Shown in pieces: positions 55,753-63,732 of a DNA stretch of 64,000 nucleotides (position 1 is its first letter; every line of letters begins with the position of its first letter). The translations under genes were made by a program, and so were the position numbers. The notes beneath the pieces are model-generated. The model was not told where the DNA came from. It made no database searches and worked only from the letters and a program-made list of their open reading frames with translations. This DNA comes from Burkholderia sp052045245 (GTDB lineage: Bacteria > Pseudomonadota > Gammaproteobacteria > Burkholderiales > Burkholderiaceae): the NCBI RefSeq assembly GCF_052045245.1, contig NZ_JBQEON010000031.1, positions 1 to 64,000 of the forward strand, in the 5' to 3' direction.

Positions 55753-55985
55753 GTGCTTCCTGATGAGTAGCCGGCGCGCGGGCCGGGCGAAGCCGGGCGC
55801 GCGCCGCGGTACGGCATGCCGGGACGAGGTGCCGACGGACGGCGGGCGTCCGGATGGTGGCCCGGACGTCTTAAACGGCACTTAAGGCCGGCGGTGACGC
55901 GGCAACCGGCCGCTCGCGCGGCCGGCCTGCGGGCATTGTGCCAGAGCGGCGCGGCACGACGCGAATTTGCCGCAACGGGGACAGT

Positions 55986-56015
55986 TTGCGGCGCTTTCCG
56001 CTTTTATGGTCTAAT
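55986..56015 (+). promoter_or_regulatory. Candidate promoter of the thi operon
   Basis: TTGCGG (55986-55991) and TCTAAT (56010-56015) are 18 bases apart. The predicted start near 56022 lies just before the riboswitch, as expected. Confidence 0.5.
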
Positions 56016-56025
56016 GGCCGACGAC

Positions 56026-56132
56026 GAAACAGGGGTGCTTCGAGCGCGGCCGACGGGTAGTTCCGGGCAACGCGGCGAGGCTGAGAAAGACCCTTCGCAC
56101 CCGATCCGGGTAATACCGGCGAGGGAAGTTTC
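56026..56132 (+). promoter_or_regulatory. TPP riboswitch (THI element)
   Basis: Senses thiamine pyrophosphate in the leader of the thi operon. GAAAC (56026-56030) and GTTTC (56128-56132) close P1. GGGGTGC at 56032, CTGAGA at 56081, and the block ACCCGATCCGGGTAATACC (from 56099) ending GCGAGGGAA are the conserved ligand-binding elements. It controls thiO-thiS-thiG-thiE downstream; ligand binding should lower expression. Confidence 0.95.
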
Positions 56133-56192
56133 TGATCCCGCCGGGCCGCGCTGGCTGCCATCCCACATGGTCAGCGCCCGAGTCCCGCCCGG

Positions 56193-56220
56193 CCGGCCTT
56201 TGCTGCCGGTTTCGTCCTTT
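56193..56220 (+). terminator. Possible terminator of the TPP riboswitch
   Basis: CCGGC (56193-56197) pairs with GCCGG (56205-56209), followed by TTTCGTCCTTTT. A short, weak hairpin that could be the off-state terminator, 60 bases after the aptamer. Confidence 0.4.
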
Positions 56221-56250
56221 TGGGTACGCGCGTCGCGCGTTACGGAAGGA

Positions 56251-56382
56251 ATGATGACCGCTCAATCTTCAGTCTTTTGCGCTGTTCCCGATCCGCTGTC
56301 GTGTGCGTTGGCACGGGACGGCGCGCGCGCGTCGACGTTCGTCGCGCGTGTCCGCACGGTTCGCCGGGAGGTCGCGCGATGA
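56251..56382 (+). CDS. Possible 43-residue leader ORF coupled to thiO
   Basis: A small frame beginning MMTAQSSVFCAVPD lies between the riboswitch and thiO. Its TGA overlaps the thiO ATG as ATGA. GGAAGGA precedes it, but the spacing to the first ATG is too short and to the second (56254) barely adequate. I recognise no family. It could be a leader peptide or chance. Confidence 0.3.
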   Translation: MMTAQSSVFCAVPDPLSCALARDGARASTFVARVRTVRREVAR

Positions 56383-57530
56383 ACGTCCACGCTTCGAACG
56401 TCCAGGCTGCCCGGCCGGATTTCGCGGTACTCGGCGGCGGCCTCGTCGGCCGGCTGATCGCGTGGCGGCTCGCGGGCGACGGGCATCGCGTCGCGCTGTA
56501 CGAGCGCGGCGGCCCGGACGGCGAGCAATCGGCCGCCTGGATCGCGGCCGCGATGCTCGCGCCGCTCGCCGAGGCGGCGAGCGCCGAACTGCTGATCACC
56601 GAGCTTGGCGCCGCGTCGCTCGCGCGTTGGCCGCAATGGCTCGCGGAACTGCCCGAACCGGTGTTCTTCCAGCATCACGGCACGCTCGTCGTCTGGCATC
56701 ACGCCGATCGCGCCGAGGCGCCGCTGTTCGAGCGGCGCGTGCGCGCGAACGCACCGGCCGAGCTGTTCGACGGCGGCTTCGTCGCGCTGGCCGGCGCGCA
56801 GGTCGACGCGGCCGAGCCCGCGCTCGCGGGCCGCTTCGCGCGCGGGCTGATGCTGCCGCGCGAAGGGCAGCTCGACAACCGGCAGGCGCTGCGCGCGCTC
56901 GCGGCGGGCCTCGCGCAACGCGGCGTCGAGCTTCACTGGCACGCGACCATCGACGACGCGAACCGGCCCGACGCACATTTCACGATCGACTGCCGCGGGC
57001 TCGGCGCGAAACCCGTGCTGCCGGCACTGCGCGGCATCCGCGGCGAAGTCGCGCGGGTGCGGGCGCCCGGCATCGGTCTCACGCGGCCCGTGCGGTTGCT
57101 GCATCCGCGCTATCCGCTGTACATCGCGCCGAAGCAGGACGACCTGTACGTGATCGGTGCGACCGAGGTAGAGGGCGAGGACATGTCGCCCGTCAGCGTG
57201 CGCTCGGCGCTCGAACTCCTGAGCGCGGCGTTCTCCGTGCATCCGGCGTTCGGCGAGGCGCGCATCCTCGAACTCAACGCGCAGTGCCGCCCGACGCTGC
57301 CGGATCACCGCCCGGCGGTGATCTGGGACGGTGCGGCGACGCTCGCCGTCAACGGCCTGTACCGGCACGGCTTCATGATCGCGCCGGAAGTCGCGCATGC
57401 GGCGGCCGCGTTCGCGCAAGCCGCGCTCGGCGGCGCGGTCGCCGACGCCGACGCGTTCGCCGCGTGGCGCGATGCCGCGCGCTGGCCGGCGCTCCTTCAT
57501 CACCGCGACGACGCGCGCCAGCCGGCCTGA
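56379..57530 (+). CDS. thiO: Glycine oxidase ThiO-type FAD-dependent oxidoreductase
   Basis: Oxidises glycine to iminoglycine (dehydroglycine) for thiazole synthesis. It has 383 residues. The dinucleotide-binding motif VLGGGLVGRLIAWRLAGDG starts near residue 19, and the C-terminal FAD contact region (VNGLYRHGFMIAPEVA) is present. GGGAGG lies upstream. It takes the place of ThiH in this aerobic pathway and feeds ThiG. Confidence 0.93.
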   Translation: MNVHASNVQAARPDFAVLGGGLVGRLIAWRLAGDGHRVALYERGGPDGEQSAAWIAAAMLAPLAEAASAELLITELGAASLARWPQWLAELPEPVFFQHHGTLVVWHHADRAEAPLFERRVRANAPAELFDGGFVALAGAQVDAAEPALAGRFARGLMLPREGQLDNRQALRALAAGLAQRGVELHWHATIDDANRPDAHFTIDCRGLGAKPVLPALRGIRGEVARVRAPGIGLTRPVRLLHPRYPLYIAPKQDDLYVIGATEVEGEDMSPVSVRSALELLSAAFSVHPAFGEARILELNAQCRPTLPDHRPAVIWDGAATLAVNGLYRHGFMIAPEVAHAAAAFAQAALGGAVADADAFAAWRDAARWPALLHHRDDARQPA

Positions 57531-57562
57531 CGCGCGCCGCCGACCGAATTCGATCAAGCCTC

Positions 57563-57760
57563 ATGGATATCCAGATCAACCAACAGACCCTGACGCTGCC
57601 CGACGGCGCGACGGTGGCCGACGCGCTTGCCGCGTACGGCGCGCGTCCGCCGTACGCGGTCGCGCTGAACGGCAATTTCGTCGCGCGCACGCAGCACGCG
57701 GCACGCGCGCTTGCGACGGGCGACAGGCTCGACGTGGTGCACCCCGTCGCGGGCGGCTGA
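57563..57760 (+). CDS. thiS: Sulfur carrier protein ThiS
   Basis: Ubiquitin-like protein of 65 residues, ending in the Gly-Gly (VHPVAGG) that is adenylated and thiocarboxylated before giving sulfur to the thiazole. The N-terminal MDIQINQQTLTLPDGATVAD is typical. Between thiO and thiG. Confidence 0.95.
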   Translation: MDIQINQQTLTLPDGATVADALAAYGARPPYAVALNGNFVARTQHAARALATGDRLDVVHPVAGG

Positions 57761-57798
57761 GCGCCGCCGGTTCGTCCCCGCTCTTCCAGGAAAACGAC

Positions 57799-58614
57799 AT
57801 GACGTCCCTCACTTCCGCCGACGCGCTCACGCTGTACGGCGAAACTTTCGCAAGCCGCGTGCTGCTCGGCACGTCGCGCTATCCGTCGCTGCAGTCGCTG
57901 TCCGATTCGATCGCCGCGTCGCGTCCCGGGATGGTGACGGTCGCGCTGCGCCGCCAGATGACCGGCGGCACGGCCGAGGCCGGCTTCTTCGACCTGCTCA
58001 AGCGCCACGCGGTGCCGCTGCTGCCGAACACGGCCGGCTGCCAGACCGTCGCCGAGGCGGTGACGACCGCGCACATGGCGCGCGAGGTGTTCGACACCGA
58101 CTGGATCAAGCTCGAGCTGATCGGCGACGACTACACGCTGCAACCCGATCCGGTCGGGCTGATCGAGGCGGCCGCGCAACTGGTCAAGGACGGCTTCAAG
58201 GTGCTGCCGTACTGCACCGAGGATCTCGTGATCGGCCGGCGCCTGCTCGACGTCGGTTGCGAGGCGCTGATGCCGTGGGGCGCGCCGATCGGCACCGGCA
58301 AGGGCGTCGTGAACCCGTACGGGCTGCGCGTGCTGCGCGAACGGTTGCCGGACGTGCCGCTGATCGTCGACGCCGGGCTGGGCGTGCCGTCGCATGCGTG
58401 CCAGGTGATGGAGTGGGGCTTCGACGGCGTGCTGCTGAATACGGCCGTGTCGCAGGCCACGCACCCGGAAATCATGGCGCGCGCGTTCGCGCAGGGCGTC
58501 GAGGCTGGCCGTGCGGCCTACCTCGCCGGGCCGATGGACGCGCGCGAGACCGCACACGCGAGTACACCGGTCGTCGGGATGCCGTTCTGGCATCAGGACG
58601 GGGGCGGCGCATGA
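57799..58614 (+). CDS. thiG: Thiazole synthase
   Basis: TIM-barrel enzyme joining deoxyxylulose phosphate, ThiS thiocarboxylate and iminoglycine to make the thiazole phosphate. It has 271 residues. The catalytic lysine lies in WIKLELIGDD, and the C-terminal phosphate-binding GFDGVLLNTAV is present. CCAGGAAAA lies upstream. Overlaps thiE by four bases. Confidence 0.97.
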   Translation: MTSLTSADALTLYGETFASRVLLGTSRYPSLQSLSDSIAASRPGMVTVALRRQMTGGTAEAGFFDLLKRHAVPLLPNTAGCQTVAEAVTTAHMAREVFDTDWIKLELIGDDYTLQPDPVGLIEAAAQLVKDGFKVLPYCTEDLVIGRRLLDVGCEALMPWGAPIGTGKGVVNPYGLRVLRERLPDVPLIVDAGLGVPSHACQVMEWGFDGVLLNTAVSQATHPEIMARAFAQGVEAGRAAYLAGPMDARETAHASTPVVGMPFWHQDGGGA

Positions 58615-59735
58615 GCGCGCGCTTCGCCGATGCCTTCTGGCCGCCGGCCGACGAGCTGGCCGAAGCGGCCGAACGGATTCGCGCCCGTCTGGGCGACTGG
58701 CCGGCCGGCACGACGCCGCGGCGGCTGTGCGTGGCGGCGCCGGACGTGCCGGCCGACGGCGACGTGCTGATCGTATCGGCCGGCGACCGCGCCGCGCAGG
58801 CGCGCGCGTCGGCAGCATCGCGCCCCGCATCGCCGGACGCGGTCGTGATCGAATTCGATGCGCGCGGCGCGGTGCTGCATGCCGCGGGCGTGCGCCATGC
58901 GCTGGACGCTGCGCATCCGCTGGCGGACGACTGGATCGCGGCGCTTGCCGCGTTCCTCGATTGCGGCTTCGCGCCGATCGATGCGCTGGTGCTTGCCTTG
59001 GCGTGGCGCGACGGCGACGAGACGCGCGCTTCCGATGCGTGGCCGGTCGACGCCGCCCGGTTTCCGCGCGTGGCCGGCCTGGCCGCGGCGCCTGAGCTCG
59101 CATTCCCGCCGTGCCCGGCGCAACTCGGCCTCTATCCGGTCGTCCCGGATGCCGAATGGGTCGAACGCGTGCTCGATTGCGGCGCGCGAACCGTGCAGCT
59201 GCGTGTGAAAGACGCGAATCCCGACGCGTTGCGCCGGGAAATCGCGCGGGCGGTCGCGGCAGGGCGCCGCTATCCCGATGCGCGCGTTTTCATCAACGAT
59301 CACTGGCAGATCGCGGTAGAAGAGGGGGCGTACGGCGTACATCTGGGTCAGGAAGACCTCGAGACGGCCGATCTCGCGGCGATCGCGCGCGCCGGGCTGC
59401 ACCTCGGGCTGTCGAGCCACGGTTATTACGAGATGTTGCGCGCGTTGCACGAGCGCCCGAGCTATCTGGCGCTCGGTCCTGTTTATGCGACCGCGACCAA
59501 GGCGGTCGCCGCACCGCCGCAGGGCCTCGCCCGAATTGCCCGCTATGCGCGCTTCGCCGGCGCGCGTGCGCCGCTCGTCGCGATCGGTGGCGTCGGGCTC
59601 GAGGCATTGCCGGACGTACTGGCGACGGGCGTCGGCAGCGTTGCGGTGGTCAGTGCGATCACGCGCGCAAGCGATTGCCGGGCGGCGATTGTTGCGTTGC
59701 AGCAATGTTTTGCCCGACAATTTGACAATCATTGA
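58611..59735 (+). CDS. thiE: Thiamine-phosphate synthase with extra N-terminal domain
   Basis: Joins pyrimidine and thiazole phosphates. It has 374 residues against about 210 for a normal ThiE. The synthase domain starts near residue 175 (LGLYPVVPD, RTVQLRVKD, FINDHWQIA, GVHLGQEDLE, LSSHGYYEM, LGPVYATATK). The first 165 residues (from ARFADAFWPPADELAEAAER) have no motif that I can assign; they include FLDCGFAPIDALVLALAWRD. Coupled to thiG by ATGA. Confidence 0.9.
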   Translation: MSARFADAFWPPADELAEAAERIRARLGDWPAGTTPRRLCVAAPDVPADGDVLIVSAGDRAAQARASAASRPASPDAVVIEFDARGAVLHAAGVRHALDAAHPLADDWIAALAAFLDCGFAPIDALVLALAWRDGDETRASDAWPVDAARFPRVAGLAAAPELAFPPCPAQLGLYPVVPDAEWVERVLDCGARTVQLRVKDANPDALRREIARAVAAGRRYPDARVFINDHWQIAVEEGAYGVHLGQEDLETADLAAIARAGLHLGLSSHGYYEMLRALHERPSYLALGPVYATATKAVAAPPQGLARIARYARFAGARAPLVAIGGVGLEALPDVLATGVGSVAVVSAITRASDCRAAIVALQQCFARQFDNH

Positions 59736-59757
59736 CCGCGGGGTCCGGAACGGCGTC

Positions 59758-59787
59758 ACGACATCATTCCAAGGCAGGCCCTATAAT
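59758..59787 (+). promoter_or_regulatory. Candidate mla operon promoter
   Basis: ACGACA (59758-59763) and a consensus TATAAT (59782-59787) are 18 bases apart, giving a leader of about 26 bases before mlaF. Confidence 0.55.
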
Positions 59788-59819
59788 TCGGCGTTCTGCG
59801 TAAAAGGACTGTCAGCTCC

Positions 59820-60641
59820 GTGAGCCCCGCTCCTACCGAAACCCTGCTGGAACTTCGCGACGTCGACTTTGGCTACGGCGACCGCCTCGTCCTGTCGAAC
59901 CTGAACATGCGCTTCGGGCGCGGCAAGGTCGTCGCCGTCATGGGCGGGTCGGGCGGCGGCAAGACGACCGTGCTGCGCCTGATCGGCGGCCTCGTGCGCG
60001 CGAACCGCGGCCAGGTGCTGTTCGACGGCGCCGATGTCGGCGCGCAGACGCGCGACGGCCTGTACGCGCTGCGCCGCAAGATGGGCATGTTGTTCCAGTT
60101 CGGCGCCTTGTTCACCGACATGTCGGTGTTCGAGAACGTCGCGTTCTCGCTGCGCGAACACACCGACCTGCCCGACGACCTGATCCGCGACCTCGTGCTG
60201 ATGAAGCTCAACGCGGTCGGCCTGCGCGGCGCGCGCGACCTGATGCCGTCCGAGGTGTCGGGCGGGATGGCGCGCCGCATCGCGCTGGCGCGCGCGATCG
60301 CGCTCGACCCGCAGCTCATCATGTACGACGAGCCGTTCGCGGGCCTCGACCCGATCTCGCTCGGCATCACCGCGAACCTGATCCGCACGTTGAACCAGGC
60401 GCTCGGCGCGACGTCGATCCTCGTCACGCACGACGTGCCGGAATCGTTCGCGATCGCCGATTACGTCTATTTTCTGGCCAATGGCAGCGTGCTCGCGCAG
60501 GGTACGCCCGACGAGCTGCGCGCATCGACCGATCCGAGCGTGCGCCAGTTCATCGACGGCGCGCCGGACGGCCCGTACAAATTTCATTACACGAGCGCGC
60601 CGCTGGCAGCGGATTTCGGGCTCGGCGGAGGACGCGCATGA
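59820..60641 (+). CDS. mlaF: Phospholipid ABC transporter ATPase MlaF
   Basis: ATPase of the MlaFEDB complex, which maintains outer-membrane lipid asymmetry. It has 273 residues from GTG 59820. Walker A GGSGGGKTT (42-50), signature SEVSGGMARR, Walker B LIMYDEPFAGLDP and H-loop VTHD are present. Overlaps mlaE by four bases. Confidence 0.96.
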   Translation: MSPAPTETLLELRDVDFGYGDRLVLSNLNMRFGRGKVVAVMGGSGGGKTTVLRLIGGLVRANRGQVLFDGADVGAQTRDGLYALRRKMGMLFQFGALFTDMSVFENVAFSLREHTDLPDDLIRDLVLMKLNAVGLRGARDLMPSEVSGGMARRIALARAIALDPQLIMYDEPFAGLDPISLGITANLIRTLNQALGATSILVTHDVPESFAIADYVYFLANGSVLAQGTPDELRASTDPSVRQFIDGAPDGPYKFHYTSAPLAADFGLGGGRA

Positions 60642-61405
60642 TCAGCGCGATCGGACGTTACGTCATCGGCGGCCTCGAGCGCGCGGGCTACGGCACGCGG
60701 CTGTTCGTGCGCCTCGTGCTGGAATTCTTCCCGCTGCTGCGCCGGCCGAGGCTGGTCACGAAGCAGATCCACTTCCTCGGCAACTATTCGTTCGTGATCA
60801 TTGCCGTGTCGGGGCTGTTCGTCGGTTTCGTGCTCGGCCTGCAGGGCTATTACACGCTGAACCGCTACGGGTCCGAGCAGGCGCTCGGCCTGCTGGTTGC
60901 GCTGTCGCTCGTGCGCGAGCTCGGGCCGGTCGTCACCGCGCTGCTGTTCGCAGGCCGCGCGGGCACGTCGCTCACGGCCGAGATCGGCCTGATGAAGGCC
61001 GGCGAGCAGCTCACCGCGCTCGAGATGATGGCCGTCGACCCGATCAAGACGGTGATCGCGCCGCGCTTGTGGGCCGGCATCATCGCGATGCCGCTGCTCG
61101 CGGCGATCTTCAACGCCGTCGGCGTGCTCGGCGGCTATTTCGTCGGGGTCGTGCTGATCGGCGTCGATCCGGGCGCGTTCTGGTCGCAGATGCAGGGCGG
61201 GGTCCAGGTGTGGGCCGACGTCGGCAACGGCGTGATCAAGAGCATCGTGTTCGGGTTCGCCGTGACCTTCATTGCGCTGTTTCAAGGGTATGAAGCGAAG
61301 CCCACGCCCGAAGGCGTGTCGCGCGCGACGACCAAGACGGTCGTGTTCGCGTCGCTCGCCGTACTCGGCCTCGATTTCCTGCTGACCGCGCTGATGTTCA
61401 GCTAA
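60638..61405 (+). CDS. mlaE: Phospholipid ABC transporter permease MlaE
   Basis: Inner-membrane permease of the Mla complex, 255 residues with about five membrane segments. Family landmarks: LGNYSFVIIAVSGLFVGFVLG, LVRELGPVVTALLFAGRAG and EIGLMKAGEQLTALEMM. Confidence 0.96.
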   Translation: MISAIGRYVIGGLERAGYGTRLFVRLVLEFFPLLRRPRLVTKQIHFLGNYSFVIIAVSGLFVGFVLGLQGYYTLNRYGSEQALGLLVALSLVRELGPVVTALLFAGRAGTSLTAEIGLMKAGEQLTALEMMAVDPIKTVIAPRLWAGIIAMPLLAAIFNAVGVLGGYFVGVVLIGVDPGAFWSQMQGGVQVWADVGNGVIKSIVFGFAVTFIALFQGYEAKPTPEGVSRATTKTVVFASLAVLGLDFLLTALMFS

Positions 61406-61429
61406 GCCTCAGCCAAGCCAAATTTTGGA

Positions 61430-61996
61430 ATGACGATGAAAAAGACTGCTCTCGACTTCTGGGTCGGCCTGTTCGTGGTGGTGGGCTTCCTTGCGGTGCT
61501 GTTCCTGGCGCTCAAGGTAGGCAACATGAGCTCGCTGTCGTTTCAGCCAACCTACTCGGTGAGGATGAAATTCGACAACATCGGCGGGCTGAAGCCGCGC
61601 GCGGCCGTGAAGAGCGCGGGCGTCGTGGTCGGCCGCGTGAAGACGATCGGCTTCGATCCGAATACCTACCAGGCGGTCGTGACGATCGACGTCGACGGCC
61701 AATACCCGTTCCCGAAGGATTCGTCGGCGAAGATCCTGACGTCCGGCCTGCTCGGCGAGCAGTACATCGGCCTCGATCCGGGCGGCGACACCGAAATGTT
61801 GAAATCCGGCGATACGATCACGATGACGCAGTCGGCGATCGTGCTCGAGAACCTGATCGGCCAGTTCCTGTACAGCAAGGCCGCCGATGCGGGCGGCGCG
61901 AAGCCGGCCGCCGGGGCGTCGGCCGCGCCCGCACCGGCCGCGCCCGCACCCGTGGCGGTGCCGGCGTCCGCGGTGTCCGGTTCGGGCGCCCAATAA
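61430..61996 (+). CDS. mlaD: MlaD phospholipid-binding MCE protein
   Basis: Single MCE-domain protein that forms a hexameric ring around MlaE. It has 188 residues (186 if the better-spaced ATG 61436 is used): membrane helix at about 10-30, MCE domain at about 38-118 (GGLKPRAAVKSAGVVVGRV, SSAKILTSGLLGEQYIGLDPG), then LIGQFLYSKA and an Ala/Pro-rich tail of about 35 residues not seen in the E. coli protein. Confidence 0.95.
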   Translation: MTMKKTALDFWVGLFVVVGFLAVLFLALKVGNMSSLSFQPTYSVRMKFDNIGGLKPRAAVKSAGVVVGRVKTIGFDPNTYQAVVTIDVDGQYPFPKDSSAKILTSGLLGEQYIGLDPGGDTEMLKSGDTITMTQSAIVLENLIGQFLYSKAADAGGAKPAAGASAAPAPAAPAPVAVPASAVSGSGAQ

Positions 61997-62022
61997 CCAC
62001 ACGAGAGAAGGACAAGAGGGTA

Positions 62023-62991
62023 ATGACCATGCAGACGATCCGCATCAGGCACGCCGCGCTCGCCGTGGCGGCAGTCGCCGCGCTGAGCGGTTGCGCGACC
62101 GTGCAGACGCCGACCAAGGGCGATCCGCTCGAAGGTTTCAACCGGACGATGTACACATTCAACGACACGGTCGATACCTACGCGCTGAAGCCGGTCGCGA
62201 AGGGCTACCAGTACGTGGTGCCGCAGCCGGTGCGAGACAGCGTGACGAACTTCTTCTCGAACATCGGCGACGTCTACATCGCGGCGAACAACATCGTGCA
62301 GATGCGGATCGCGGACGGCGTCGGCGACCTCATGCGCGTCGTGATCAACACGGTGTTCGGCGTCGGCGGCCTGTTCGACGTCGCGACGATCGCGAAACTG
62401 CCGAAGCACACGGCCGACTTCGGGATCACGATGGGCCGCTACGGCATGCCGTCGGGCCCGTATCTCGTGCTGCCGCTGCTCGGCCCGAGCACGCTGCGCG
62501 ACACGGCCGGCCTCGGCGTCGACTACGTCGGCAACCCGCTCACCTACGTGAAGCCGGACGGCCTGAGCTGGGGCCTGTTCGGCGTGAACCTCGTCAACAC
62601 GCGCGCGAACCTGCTCGGCGCGGGCGACGTGCTGGATGCCGCGGCGCTCGACAAGTATTCGTTCGTGCGCAACGCGTACCTGCAGCGTCGTCAGATGCTG
62701 ATCGACAACGCGCGCGGCGAGGCCGCCACGACGTCGAGCAACGACGCGCTGCCGAAGTACGATCTGCCGGACGACGGCGCGGCTCCGGCGGCAGCCGGCG
62801 CGGCCGGTACGGCGGGTGCCGCGGCAGTCGGCGGCGCGACGGCGCCGGCCGGCGCATCGGGTGCGGCGGTGGCTGCACCGGCCTCGGGTGCCGAAATGCC
62901 GAACCCGGCCAGCGCGACGACCGTGCCGCCGATGCAGGTGGCGCCGCCGTCGCCGGGCGGGTTCCACTTCCCGAGCATTCGGCTGCACTGA
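62023..62991 (+). CDS. mlaA: Outer-membrane lipoprotein MlaA (VacJ)
   Basis: Outer-membrane component that removes misplaced phospholipids and hands them to MlaC. It has 322 residues: lipobox LSGC (Cys about 24), then the VacJ domain (DPLEGFNRTMYTFNDTVD, GPYLVLPLLGPSTLRD). The last 90 residues are an Ala/Gly/Pro-rich tail, making it longer than E. coli MlaA (251). In E. coli mlaA is unlinked; here it lies inside the operon. Confidence 0.96.
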   Translation: MTMQTIRIRHAALAVAAVAALSGCATVQTPTKGDPLEGFNRTMYTFNDTVDTYALKPVAKGYQYVVPQPVRDSVTNFFSNIGDVYIAANNIVQMRIADGVGDLMRVVINTVFGVGGLFDVATIAKLPKHTADFGITMGRYGMPSGPYLVLPLLGPSTLRDTAGLGVDYVGNPLTYVKPDGLSWGLFGVNLVNTRANLLGAGDVLDAAALDKYSFVRNAYLQRRQMLIDNARGEAATTSSNDALPKYDLPDDGAAPAAAGAAGTAGAAAVGGATAPAGASGAAVAAPASGAEMPNPASATTVPPMQVAPPSPGGFHFPSIRLH

Positions 62992-63028
62992 CGGACTTAC
63001 ATTCGTTACAGCCGGAAACGATTCAGTC

Positions 63029-63060
63029 GGTAGCGCACGCGAACTTGCGCGTAAGCTACC
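63029..63060 (+). repeat. Stem-loop between mlaA and mlaC
   Basis: GGTAGC pairs with GCTACC and, after a 2x2 internal loop, ACGCG pairs with CGCGT around AACTTG. No T-run follows, so it is more likely an mRNA processing or stability element than a terminator. Confidence 0.55.
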
Positions 63061-63102
63061 GTCTCCAACCTTCGCATCGACTCATTCATGCAGGTCACTA
63101 CG

Positions 63103-63732
63103 ATGAAAAAACTGTTCCTGATCCCGGTTTTCGCGGCGCTGTTCTCGTTCGGCAGCGCGGCTCACGCGCAAGTCGACCAGTCGAACCCGCAGTCGCTGAT
63201 CAAGACGGCAACGCAGCAGGTGCTCGACGAAGTCAAGCAGCAGACGATCAAGCAAGGCGATACCAATCGCATCATCACGATCGTCAACAAGGACATCTTG
63301 CCGTACACCGATTTCCGCCGCACCACGCAGCTGGCAATGGGCCGCAACTGGCGCGCGGCGTCGGCCGAGCAGCAACAGCAGGTTCAGGAGCAGTTCAAGC
63401 TGCTGCTGATCCGCACGTATTCGGGCGCGCTCGCCCAGTTGAAGCCGGACCAGCAGATCCAGTACCCGCCGTTCCGCGCCGATCCGGCCGACACCGACGT
63501 CGTCGTGAAGACGGTCGCGATGAACAACGGCCAGCCGGTCCAGATCGACTACCGCCTGTACAAGACGGCCAACGGCTGGAAGGTGTATGACCTGAACGTG
63601 CTCGGCGCATGGCTGATCCAGACGTACCAGCAGCAGTTCAACGAGAAGATCCAGCAAAGCGGCGTGGACGGCCTGATCAAGTTCCTGACGCAACGCAACC
63701 AGGAACTTGCCGCCGGCAAGCAGGCGTCGTGA
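63103..63732 (+). CDS. mlaC: Periplasmic phospholipid shuttle MlaC
   Basis: Soluble carrier between MlaA and MlaFEDB. It has 209 residues: signal peptide MKKLFLIPVFAALFSFGSAAHA, then the Ttg2D/MlaC fold (PYTDFRRTTQLAMGRNWR, QIDYRLYKTANGWKVYDL). ATG 63103 is preferred to 63088 because AGGT is well spaced and the signal peptide is cleaner. Confidence 0.95.
   Translation: MKKLFLIPVFAALFSFGSAAHAQVDQSNPQSLIKTATQQVLDEVKQQTIKQGDTNRIITIVNKDILPYTDFRRTTQLAMGRNWRAASAEQQQQVQEQFKLLLIRTYSGALAQLKPDQQIQYPPFRADPADTDVVVKTVAMNNGQPVQIDYRLYKTANGWKVYDLNVLGAWLIQTYQQQFNEKIQQSGVDGLIKFLTQRNQELAAGKQAS

Noticed and set aside
55753..55881. Extended N-terminus of the ABC exporter
   Set aside because: AGGAAG precedes ATG 55752, and the extension is Arg/Pro-rich non-conserved sequence.
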